This document shows, in pieces, positions 13,224 through 25,409 of a stretch of DNA of 64,000 nucleotides. Under the pieces are notes generated by a model. That model saw only the letters and a program-made list of their open reading frames with translations. It made no database searches and was not told the origin of the DNA. The DNA lies in assembly GCA_034190875.2 (NCBI GenBank), contig CM067344.1:26820118-26884117 (forward strand), given 5' to 3'. This DNA comes from Urechis unicinctus (Eukaryota; Annelida; Polychaeta; Xenopneusta; Urechidae). The translations under genes and the position numbers were made by a program. Positions within the stretch are counted from its first letter, which is position 1. Each line of letters opens with the position of its first letter.

Positions 13224-13508
13224 ATGTCGGACAGAGAGAGTCGTACATCAACTACAATGGCTCAACAGCCCTGCTCACGGCTAAACCTTAGAGCCAGAGA
13301 CAGCCCTTCTACAAACTTTGGCCCTCAGCACGGCGTTATTACCTTTGAATATTGGCAGGAAAGAACACAACATAAACACGTTATGTGGATGATGAAGGAA
13401 TACCTAGCCCATTATCCCAACTTTGACAGCGACATCATTACCTGGTACATTAACTTAGCCTTGCCATACTTAGTGTTGTTATTCAATTCAAATGCCGCGG
13501 AGGAGTAA
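13224..13508 (+). CDS. Unrecognised 94-codon open frame
   Basis: The frame opens at ATG 13224 and ends at a TAA near 13508. The N-terminal third is hydrophilic (Ser/Thr/Arg/Gln-rich). The C-terminal part has a hydrophobic run, ITWYINLALPYLVLLF, that could be a membrane segment. I do not recognise the family. Local base composition is a little GC-richer than the flanks, which is the only hint of coding. It could be a chance frame. Confidence 0.18.
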   Translation: MSDRESRTSTTMAQQPCSRLNLRARDSPSTNFGPQHGVITFEYWQERTQHKHVMWMMKEYLAHYPNFDSDIITWYINLALPYLVLLFNSNAAEE

Positions 13509-13873
13509 AAGTGATTCAATGAGAGAAGCTCTCTTACAGTAAATTTCCGAAACACTGTAGTCTGGGAGCGCCAGCAGGAGGCACAACCGGCGTCTTAAGA
13601 GCATCGCTGTATGGCGCCTCGCAGCTTACCTGCGGGTGGGTTTTAGACTGTCGTGAAAATATGATGGTGCGGTAGTATCAATGTCAAAGTCATTTTCCCA
13701 AGCATGATGTTATATATAAGAGAGCATTATAAGCATATTTTTACAATAACAGATAAAGGCTTGATTATAGTTTAAAACTATATGTTGTATTATGGTGGGT
13801 GCCCATAATTATCTTAAGAAATATTAATTCGTAGTTTGCGCAAGTCCGACGCAGAGTTAATGAAGTAATGAAG

Positions 13874-14097
13874 TCGGAATGTACGCGGTTTGTGAAGGAA
13901 ATGTCACCTTAATATGCCTAAGATTGTGTAGAGCTCCCAACCAATGGGGAATGAATGTCTATGCTATTGCTCCGGTGTTCAGAATGCAAGCGGGAGAACA
14001 TTTGCCTTCTTTGATATATGAGCAAGTAATTTTCCATTTACAATATGATAAAACTGGAATATCGAAGTACGTAGAGGCATATGCGGTTACGTTCTAA
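13874..14097 (+). CDS. Weak exon candidate, Ig-like N-terminal half
   Basis: The frame reads MYAVCEGNVTLICLRL, resembling the 'eGdsvtLtC' strand B of an Ig-like domain, and later has YDKTGISKYVEAYAVTF before a stop. If the AG at 13872-13873 is the acceptor, the exon begins with two bases (TC) that would complete a phase-1 codon, matching the phase of the signal exon at 10349-10400. The acceptor has no good pyrimidine tract. The candidate ends 40 bases before duplication copy B. Confidence 0.22.
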
Positions 14098-14138
14098 CAT
14101 CATCAAGTTTATGCATTGCTTGATATATGTAATATAAT

Positions 14139-17100
14139 CGCGGTTAGGTTTACGTATGCCATTTGATATTTGATAGTTCTATTACTCATACATCGAAGTG
14201 GTCGATCACCTATGCTTGCCGACATTTATTGTCCATACTCGTTCAACGCTTTCAGTCTGTCGCAATGCCATTGACTCGCAGTCATATTTTAGACACACCC
14301 ACACATTAGCACTACTTCAGCAATGTCCGATATTGCCTATCACTCTTTATTGTGAATTACAAGATTGTTTCAGCGAACTATATAACTTATCCATGATGGT
14401 TGTTATTCAAAACGTAGCAATATTGTGAAGGTATCTGTCTTGACAACACAAAATAATGTCTCAATTGTACTTTAATCTGTCTCTGAGCTCAATTTGCAAG
14501 CCGGGCTGAGAACTGCGGGCCGGGGTCTGGTTTTAAAGGAGCTATCATTCTCAAAGTAATATGTGCCGGTCTGCTCAGCCGTACCTTGCTGGCATCAAAT
14601 CACAGTGCGTCCTTGAAGCACGTGACCACCATCATGCCAGCTTTCACCCAGGGTTCACAGCAAAAAGTTAACATGGAAATGATGTCTTCTGAATAATCCA
14701 TTAACATTTATCTTCTAAATTGTCCAGACTTTTAAGTAGACATGGTGCCATTGCCAGATTGCTGTCGTCTATTTTTACAGGGCTTCAAGTGAAAACAAAC
14801 CGTGACTTAGAGGGTTTGGAATGGCTATTGGATATTCTTCAACATTCCCTTATACGGGCTACACTCAGAGATTGGGCTACACTAAGGCGGCGTGCAAGTT
14901 CAACAAGAATCAGTTGAGGACGGCAGATTTCTCAAGACTCAGTGGCCAGGCAACGGGAGTCTTACCTGTACGGGAGGATCTAGACTACATTGATTGTGTT
15001 GTCGTCAATAAAAGGTATATGTAGTTATCTGAAGTATTAAATACCCATTTATCTATGCAACGAATTTACACAGTTGGGGATGCCACATCCAACGGAAAAT
15101 GGCTTTTGGTAGGTAAATATATAATGTATGGCCTAACAATGATCCACGCTTCCGTGTTTCAATAAACTATTTGTTCTAAGAGGAACACAAAGGCTGCAAA
15201 ATATTTTAGACTCCGACATCGCTATATGTCACAACAGATGAGTTCAGTTAATTACATTACACCTATGCTCCTTGTTGCGGTCAAATGCATATCAACTCAA
15301 AGGTTATGGATGTGTGAGTTCCAAAAACTGTACCTATTTGGCTTGTGCATCTGGCTATCGCTCAAGGACATTTGCTTCCCTCATTTATCGATTGTGTTCC
15401 GTTTTTGCCCTCTCATTGCATGTAACATAACATTTTAAACATATCGGATCTCGGAGCAGGCATCGGCGCTACGGGCCTATTTTACGGGTACAACCATAGA
15501 AGGCGCTTTATCGGGAAAAGTATGTATGAAGTAGATGCATAAAAATCAGTAAATCGTTCCTGAACTAAACACTTCATAAACTATATGGACAATCGCGTTA
15601 TTTATAATTTTGTTATCTACGATCGACGGATCATTATGGTAATAAGTTAACACTAATTAAACAACCATGTGTAATTACCATTATCTTACATATCAATATG
15701 GAAATGTGCGGTCAAGCAACAATGCAGAGGCTATAGTAAACCCTTATGACGTCATTTCTCTGTAGCATAGAAAACAAGTTCAGCCGGATCTAGGTGCAAA
15801 TAAAAGAAAGAAAAATAAGAAGAGACGACATGATTCGGGAAACGTTTTATGTATGAAAAGAACATAATGCATGTTACCTTAGTATATATGAATAAATAAA
15901 TAAACCGATATTTAATGCAAATAAATAATGCATTGACATAACAATAATTTCATTCCCTTGTTTACAGGAAAGTTAAGGCAAAGGATCGACGACATTCATG
16001 GTACTCACATTTATGATATCATAGTATTGGCGAAAATATAAATACTTAATTAGCCAATCGTTTTATTCTTTACATCAAGAACAGTTTCACACATGGATAT
16101 TGCATTCTGATTCATGCTGGGGTATAACAACTGGAGACCACAGATGACGCTTTGTAATTAGGAATGTGACATCTAACAAATAATTGCAGTGCTCGTGTTA
16201 CAACCTCAACAGCTACCAAATGTAGACGTGATGCTTTAAATGCGTTCTTGCTGAATAACTGATTGCAAATAATAGCCACAGAGCAAAAGATAATTGAAAA
16301 TGACGAAAACAAACATGGGAAACTACTTTTGCAATATGATGTTTCAATGACATTAACAAAGACAAACAATGACCAACTAGACCACACAAATCGTAATTGC
16401 TATCATTTTCTGCCGAAGAGAAGAAATTATTCACATTTATGGTGATTTCATGCTATAAAGCTTCAATAGAATACCTTACAGATATACTGTAGGGGTGTTA
16501 AAAGGTACGTAGAGATCTGAGCGCTAGTATCTGCATTCAGAATCAAAGGAATGCCTTGCATTATAATTCGCTGATCAAGTCAACTCTTTTGGCATGTAGT
16601 TTAGCATGACTATAATTCCACATTTGATCAAGTAGTATTATCGCTTTTGTCGTTGTCTCTCTAATCTGTCGGTATTGTAGTAATTTTGCGAGTTACTTCT
16701 TGTTAAATGGCAATCTTGTGCACGCCTTGGTAGTCGATTAAACCACCAGGATTTGCAAATCGTCCCTAACATCTCGTTATAACCGTTGATTAGTGATGCA
16801 ACTTTATGAGACCGGCTACCAGGATGTTTTCGATTGGCTACCAGGATGTTTTCTGTATGGTACTTTGACACACGCTTGGGTACAGACTGAAGAGTCATAT
16901 TTGGTATGGATGATTACATAAACATCGTTAATAACACATCATGAGCGGGGCATATACCACGCCCAACTTCCAACCATACCTAATATAAATCATTCAAATA
17001 AACATCACGAAGAATTTGATTCAATCTATGATGATGAATGCCACATTATATTGGCGCTATGGGGTTTACATTTCAAACGATGGGGATTGCAATGACGCAC

Positions 17101-20100
17101 AGTGCTTAATGTAACAATATTAGTATGTCATATATAACCCGAATGTTAACCAATAGCGCTATAGGGATTCATTTAGCCGATTCCGAATGTCACCATTGGT
17201 GATGATTGCTTCCCTGTTTTCTGGAATTCTAGATATGATTATAATGTGTATTAGTCTAAATATAGTAATAAAATAGTCTACATAAACTACGACTTGTAGC
17301 TACTTGTTAGTTAAATGTATGTGAAAAATCGGGTCAAGTTAAAGATAACCGATTTTCTGTCCACGAGAATAATGCTGAATCCCAGACAAAGTAAAATATC
17401 TATAGTTAAGAGAACTATAATGTTATTTAGGGTAATTGTTCCGTGTTCAATGTTCCGTGTTTGGCAATGGTTTAATGATAAAGGAAGTGATATCCTATAA
17501 TGGATTATGACACGTTTTTGCAAGGTAACCTAGCCAACGGCTTAACTGTGTAAGGTTTTTTTGTGATTTATTTATATCAAATTAGACGGCAATCAATGGC
17601 ATTTAACAACCTCAAATGTTGGACTTAAAACTTGATGAATGCAAGGTCGGTGATCGTAAATCCGAATTTTCTCAGCTACTCAGGTGTCTGATTGTTTATT
17701 CACGCGATTATAAAATGTTTTGAACCAAGATCGGTTTGGCATAATTATGGTAATAACAGCGTCATTCAAGTTGCTTTCGCTTAGGGGGTTGGGGTATTCC
17801 GATCCATAGTAATTAGCGATCGTGTAACGTAACATATATACAAGGCTTGTCTCTTGTCCTTGTCTTACCTACCTTATTACTGGGAATTGAATACGACCTA
17901 TAACGAATTCAAGTCCGTAGAACAAACACAATATCGCAGACCAACTGCTTTTCTAGCGTTTTTCTCAATGTCATTACACTCATTACATCGTAGGCAAATT
18001 ACAAGGTGCGGTCGATACTAGGGCTGCTGGAGCAGATAAAGACGTAAGACCATCAAACGACCCAAACATTCTAATTAACCTGTTTTTTAACGGGCTGTCT
18101 AGGCATTGAATGAACCCTACAGCATTGAACGATTTTTTACCCACTACATCAGATTATAACTTCGCAGACAGTCAGAAATATATTTGCCAGAACGTACGTT
18201 TGTGTCGACAAAGCACGGTTACGTTCAGGGTATACTTTCGGGAAGTATCTTACGCGACATACGAATGATACTATGGATTAAATAGTCAGATTTATATGGA
18301 GAAAATTTTGTCTTTATCACATACCCTTGTGTGTTTATTATGTGGAATGCCACAATTTACACACATTCTAAATAGCCTATTATCAATTAAAAATGCAGAT
18401 GTATCATATAATGGACAACGAATTCCATGCTCAATTTTGGCTCTTAAGCTTCCAGTACAAATTTCATAAGCAAACGTATCTACCAAGATCATGTAATAAC
18501 ACTGACGTGGCATGTTGTTAAATGTATTCTTATGTTTCGTGAACACGTCCAGACATAAAACATATGTATCAAATTAACTTGCTCGGTAAATTGATTCCCA
18601 GAATCGTCTATAATCGTGACACGCAGTTACAGTCAACTGCGTGGTAAATATACTCAATGCCCCTTCATACACACGATGTCACAGCACCGTACAGGCTTCC
18701 CCTGTGTACCTTTTGGTCATAGCCCATATAGTCCTCCATCTTTGCATTACCCCCCCCCCCCCCCCACCTCTCTTTCCACGTCCCATGCAACTACCCTGTC
18801 TGCATAGGACCGGATTACAGCATGTTCTAGGTGAATGGTATAAACACGACTGAGTGGTTGAGGAAACCACCATATTACTCCATCTTAAACTCTGAAAACT
18901 GGAGTTTGCATCATTACCATTCATTACCCTAATAATGTTTTATTTCCTCATGCTTTATCATAATGGACAATGAAGCCAATGATACAAAGAACCAACACTT
19001 GCTAACACGAAAAGCATAACGTGATCAGGTTTGACCACGCTATGATGACACAACATTATTGCAAGATATATCATGACGTCAGTTTAGAGGGCATGACTAT
19101 GAATAAATTGCTGAACGACTGGAAAAGAAAACTCTGCTTTTCACATGTTACATTGCAGAAATGACATTTGATAGGCTTTACACATGTTGGGTTTGCAGCA
19201 CCTAGACATAACATCCGATGCGCAAATTCACTTACGTATCGACAGACCTAAATTGCAGTCTTTAAAAGTTACCGCCTTCAAGCCATACACTAAGATGCCT
19301 GCCATGATGTGGATCACTTCCAATAACTACACATTAGACCTGCGTGATTTAGTAAATGACAAGATGAACGACAAATGATCAGAGTAAACTCGAATGTCTC
19401 AAAAAAGGTTCAACCGAATAAGTGGTAGTTGATTTGCAATAACAAGCACAGTGTAATGGTTAAGTTTCTATGTTGTAATTGTATTTTGAGAGTACTATCT
19501 CATCAGGTCGAATTCGATCTTTAAATAACCCAATTTGCATATTTCCGAGCCGCCCTGATAGACAACTATCACACCTGGGCTAGAGAACTTGACAAACCAC
19601 TATACAATCTGAATCCTATAAAGCATCATAAGCATCATTCAGCCACATTATATCAATATATGGTTCGTCGATTTTTATAATGTTTAGATGACAATGGAAC
19701 AATGCATTTTTAATGTGGCCAGCCGTCTCCACATAGCAGTTAAACACAGAATTGTATAACAATGAAGCTCTTGTCATGCCCCAAATGGCAATCAGTATAT
19801 GGCGTGTCGATTGAAAATACATCTTTGATTTTCTTGATGTCATTTTTTGCAATCGATTGGCGGAATTAAAAAGGAGATAACAATATTAAAACCGCGATCT
19901 CTTGCAATATCAACAAATAATTCATGTGAATAATACCGTTCCAACCATATCTATTGACATATATATATTGAGCTCGAAATATGTGTCATTTTCACAAGCA
20001 TACCAATCATGAATTGCTATTGCTATCTTTATTCATAATGTCATATGTCACAAGTCTTGCAGCACATAAGTATTTTTGTTACAAAGTTACTTGTCAGCAT

Positions 20101-20821
20101 TGGCTGAGTTTATGTTCAGTTTTAAATATTAATGCGACCAAATGATACGGTAAATTCCCCTCAGAGCTATTGTGATTGAGCATCTATTTGTTAAAGCTTT
20201 TCTGATAAATAATACGTTTCTACATATAGTTTTTGCAGGCTTTCCTAATGACTAGCAGCTTAATCGTTCATTCCAAAATCCAACGTCAGTCATTCTTATC
20301 GGATGCAAAAGCAACTTTTATTCAGCTACTCCTCCTTATCGAAGTAATAGATTAATATAAAATACCCTTCGAATGTATATGGTATTTGTTCATTTGCTAC
20401 AAATAAGCGATTGCTTTCATTAAATCAATACCTAGCAAGCAAGCTATTTATGCGATTGAGCTATTGCTTCAACATATTACTACATATAAAGCTACTTTTA
20501 AAAATAAATTTCGACTGAGTAGTCTATTGTTCTGGATGTTCCCAGCTGAAGTGAACATACGACTACATATGTTATGGTGATATTGACAAAGTAACTAACC
20601 ACAAAGCAAGTGTAATTGAGCAGAACAAATGGCTGTTTGTGTGCAGCGCTATATCTCTGACATTTTCATCCCAACTGCCGTCATGACTCGATGCGTAAGT
20701 AAGGCAGTGCTTTCCAAAAGAAACCAATACGCTCTCTCATTGAGTGCGGAGCACCCTGCAGCATACCTGAACGTTGTAGTGTTCGTTGAGAGCCACACAT
20801 AGTTATGTTTTGACGTAGAGC
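14139..20821 (+). repeat. Large direct duplication, copy B
   Basis: This is the second copy of the block at 818-7579, in the same orientation, running up to the N gap. It has extra bases relative to copy A around 14506-14549 and near 15737-15755, and it lacks copy A's 2478-2590. From about 16.0 kb to the gap the two copies differ only rarely by eye. The right boundary is hidden by the gap: the sequence after the gap does not match copy A beyond 7579. Confidence 0.93.
18750..18765 (+). repeat. Poly-C tract (16 C) in copy B
   Basis: This is the counterpart of the 18-C run at 5501-5518. The flanks are the same and the length differs. Confidence 0.95.
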
Positions 20822-20921
20822 NNNNNNNNNNNNNNNNNNNNNNNNNNNNNNNNNNNNNNNNNNNNNNNNNNNNNNNNNNNNNNNNNNNNNNNNNNNNNNN
20901 NNNNNNNNNNNNNNNNNNNNN
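20822..20921. other. Assembly gap of 100 N
   Basis: One hundred undetermined bases, most likely a fixed-size gap placeholder. It sits exactly where duplication copy B meets the AT-rich repeat region. Confidence 0.99.
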
Positions 20922-21692
20922 CATTCATTGTATATATATATATGGGTATATGTGTATATACTTATATATTTAATGATTGATATTATACATAGATATAGAA
21001 TCATAATCATGTGCATATAAGATATATATCTATATGCATGTCGTTATGCATCTGCGTGTCTTTTACATTCATCTGTAAACGTGTATATAATAGAGATATA
21101 TAAATATACGTATGTATTTTTTATGTAAATGGAGTAGTCAGATATAAAAATCTGCTACATATTGCATAAATATATATGTCGTTATATATACATCTATATA
21201 TATAAAATATATAGATATATTCAAGCATATATGCATATATATATATATATCATATATATATATATTATATATTATATATATATGTATATATTTATATATA
21301 TACATATATATGGATAAGTATATTTCTATATATATATTATTTGTATATATGTATATTTTATGTAGATGTATAATCTATGCATATGCTTATATATATATAA
21401 TTATATATATTTATATATATATAATCTCTATCATTATGCGTGGGGTATATGTGGCAAATACATGTATATATTAATTTAATCCGATATTACCACATATATA
21501 AATGTTTTTTACAAATCTCCATATGTTTTTACATGCATATGCATGTATATAAACATATATCTATTCATTTAAACATATATTTATAGATATATATTGATAT
21601 GCAAATATTCAAAAATATATATATCTGAAGATATATTCACCTTCTCATATATTTATATATGTACATAACAATTTTTGATACTATATATATAA

Positions 21693-21732
<40 letters not shown>

Positions 21733-22744
21733 TATCATTTTGCATTCATATATTACCATATAAAAATATATATATTCACATTCATGTGTATATATATATA
21801 TATATATATGGGTATATGTGTATATACTTATATTTTTAATGATTGATACATACATATATATAGAATCATAATCATGTGCATATAGATATATATATATATA
21901 TATGCATGTGGTTATGCATCTGCGTGTCTTTACATTCATATGTAATCGTGTATATATAGAGATATATAAATATAAGTATGTATATTTATGTAAATGAAGC
22001 AGATATAAAAATCTCCTACATATTGCATGAATATATGTCGGTATATATATACATCTATATATATAGATATATAAATAAATATATTCATGTAAATATATAC
22101 ATATATATATACGTATATATATATATATTTATATACATATATATTTTTATATATACATATATATGTATAAGTTTACATATATATATTTGCATATATGTAT
22201 ATTTATGTAGATGTATAATGTATGCATATGTATATCTATAATTATTTATATACACACTATACATACATATATCTATATTTATGCGTGGGTATGTGCAAAT
22301 ACATGTATATATCAATTTATCGATATATACATATATATATGCATATTCATGTACGCATAGTTACATATTTGTATGTAGTTGTGGTTCTGCGTGTTATTAC
22401 ATTTTTATATATATGTATATGTATACATGTTAGGATATAAAAATGTTTACACTTATTAATATACAAATGTATATGCATGTAAATATTGTCTACACAAATA
22501 TATATATATATATATATACATAAATGTATATTTATTTATCTGTGCATATTACCATATATATAGATGTTTTTTACAAATCTCCATATGCATGTATATAAAC
22601 ATATGTACATATATATATAAATATATATATATGCATATATATATATAAATATATATATCTATATGATTAAATACATTCGTAAAAATCAAAATATATCTGT
22701 ATATATACGTATATGTATTTATATATATATATTGGTATATATAC

Positions 22745-22799
<55 letters not shown>

Positions 22800-22929
22800 T
22801 TATATATATATATATAAGGTAATACTAATATATTTTCATTCATATATATATGTACAATTGTATATAGGTCATATACATATTTATATATGCATTCATATTT
22901 ATGTATATATATATAAATATATAAATATA

Positions 22930-23010
<81 letters not shown>

Positions 23011-23130
23011 TGTGCTCATGGGTATATATATATATATATTTGTTCATCTACATGTATATATTTATATGTGTTTCTATATATATATATATAAATTTATATT
23101 TGTATATATATGTATATATTTTTATATATA
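20922..23130. repeat. AT-rich cryptic microsatellite with higher-order repeat
   Basis: About 2.2 kb is dominated by (TA)n, TATATG and TACATA motifs. Longer units recur within it. 'gggtatatgtgtatatac' occurs at 20944 and 21810, the 'ttatgcatctgcgtgtc' block at 21044 and 21912 (offset ~868), and 'acaaatctccatatg' at 21511 and 22573 (offset ~1062). A weaker third copy of the 'tgcgtgt-tattacatt' block lies near 22390. A nearly pure (TA)n run spans about 22934-23004. Open frames in this stretch, rich in Tyr/Ile, are repeat artefacts. Confidence 0.92.
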
Positions 23131-24992
23131 CTTGTTTTTTAAAGTTTCCTGTCTTAATACCTTAATTGCTCCTGCACGATTTCAAGGTATGAATGTACAC
23201 TAACTTCTACCTTCAGGGCAAACAGATACTCTTTAATACGAATTCCACCCTCACTAGCGAATAGTTATCATTCTCTTTCATTTATTCGCTCTGTCATTTC
23301 ACCGACAAGTTTGCACCATTTATTTTGTATTCTTGGTGATAAATGACTTTTTCCTGGTAATATAGATGCAAGTTTCTAAATTGTTACTACCTAATTCATA
23401 TTATAGGAAGCATATCTGGCAATCAAAAATAATATAAGACCATGTCATTGGCTAACAAATGGAACAAAATATGGGTAATGGTACAATGGAAGATGACGAA
23501 GCTCTTGGTCTGTATATGACAGTACAGATGAAAAGTCATTCAGCTGACCATCTGTCATACCTTCTTAGCAATATACATATGTGACAACAATAGGGATATG
23601 GATGGTGTAATCGGTCTACATCAACAATAATTATCTCCATGTTCGATTCTGAAGCCGTGAGTGTGGATGAATTTTGCCCGGTATTGTTTGTGAATGTTTC
23701 TCAGGGTTAATATTTAACATCATAAAAGGTTGTGCATTGCAAATAAAGTCTCTACACGAGACTACCGCCAACCTATTTGGTTGTTAAGTGAAATTAAATT
23801 AGCTCTTTTATTTTGAGTCATTACATTGTCATTGTTAATTCTGTTTGCCATTTGTTTTGTCGACATTCATAATTAAATGAAGAATTCTTTGAATAACATT
23901 CCGTGAAAGCTAATGCAATCTTAAGAGAATTGCATGAATTCCCCATTTCCTTGATCAAAATATTTTATTGACTTTATGAAAGCCATGTACTTAGCGCCGT
24001 TCCTGTAGTGGTTTTTTTGGCATTCTCAGGAGGACGAACCAGCAATCTCTATCTGATTGGATGCATCCACTGAGACAAATTACAAATACTACAGCTTCAA
24101 TATAGCTGTTTGACGGTAGACAGGGTGTCCCGGCCAAATCATCGTTGGCAAGGAATCCATTTGCTAAATAAGCATAAGAAACTGTTTGTCTAAGTGGTAT
24201 TATACAATCATATCATGACATTACAATGAACAGGGACACAGAAAGCTGGTGGTCAAATAATATATAACCGTTAGAGCAAGAAATAAATTGGCTAGAGTAA
24301 TTTTCTAAATACTAGCTGTCATGGTGAAGGGTTCCTTGAAATCCGTTTTGCTCCGAATGCTTACGCTGTAAATCAAAAGAAGTAGCCCTAGTAGTGTGGT
24401 TATTGTTCAAGATGACATCCTAAGCAATATCTGTACCGGACTAAAGCTTAATAAATGATAAACGTTATATCAAGTTGCCAATGTGTTTTCTTAGTAACAG
24501 TAACTAATGCAAAAGACCGTAGAAGCATAGCATCGCTTTGGACGTAATCACATTATGTCCAATCCAGATTTCCAGTGAGATTGATCCCTTATAATATTAT
24601 ACAATGTGTACCATGTGTGCTAATCATCGATTCATAGTGATGTATTTATATCCAATTTATTCACGCGATAACGTCACTCTTTATGGTGAGAAAAATTGTA
24701 TGATTAGATTTATTACTTACTAGTAATATATCATAATCTGTAGCTCTACTATAATCCCAACACACTCGGCAGCCACAAATGTTCTATCATTACCCCAAAC
24801 CCTTACCCAGCCCTATTCCTTGCCGTAACTCTACCCCAAATTTGGGCCTTGATGAACTGAAATGGCAGCTCACTACTTATAACGCGGTTTGGTTTGTGAC
24901 GCTTGGCAATCATAACGTGTCAAATTTGTGAATTTGTGAATACCCACCACGCGTCGTCATTCCTCGTTAATGCACAAACCCACTTTTGATTC
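23131..24992. other. Unique AT-rich sequence, no gene seen
   Basis: I found no coding region, RNA gene or repeat that I can support. Confidence 0.5.
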
Positions 24993-25035
24993 ATATTGGT
25001 CCCATATGACCTCGGATGCCATATGGGACCAATAT
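24993..25035. repeat. Perfect 16-bp inverted repeat (hairpin)
   Basis: The left arm, atattggtcccatatg (24993-25008), and the right arm, catatgggaccaatat (25020-25035), are exact reverse complements separated by 11 bases. It could form a strong hairpin or cruciform. No flanking gene suggests a terminator role. It may be the relic of a small foldback or MITE-like element. Confidence 0.9.
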
Positions 25036-25261
25036 GGCAATGACAATCAGCATCCAAAGTTATCTGGGTGGAACACTTTTCCACGTATGGTCAGATACGT
25101 TGGGCCGAGGAAAGCGACGTTTAAATCCGAACGCAAAACACTTATATACCTATGTATACAAATATAGCATTCCAAGGGTGCATCGGTCTTGCAAAGCAAC
25201 TGGAAATTATTAGCTAAACAGGATTTCTGTAACTCTTTCGTGCAATCAGAAACCTGTAAAA

Positions 25262-25409
25262 AACCCATTAAACAGAGGTTAGCAAGTTATGCTCCGAAAC
25301 GTTTTGTGACTGCGAAGAACCCATTAAACAGAGGTTAGCAAGTTATGCTCCGAAACGTTTTGTGACTGCGAAGAACCCATTAAACAGAGGTTAGCAAGTT
25401 ATGCTCCGA
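25262..25409 (+). repeat. 56-bp minisatellite, about 2.6 units
   Basis: Units begin at 25262, 25318 and 25374 with aacccattaaacagaggtta. The first two are 56 bp and identical. The third stops after ~36 bp, where the sequence diverges (ccgag instead of ccgaaacg). Confidence 0.95.

Noticed and set aside
21637-23203. Several Tyr/Ile-rich open frames of 65-142 codons
   Set aside because: The region is A/T-only microsatellite-like DNA; such frames arise from TAT/ATA repetition.
25244-25409. CRISPR-like array
   Set aside because: The repeats are contiguous 56-bp tandem units without spacers, in a eukaryotic context.
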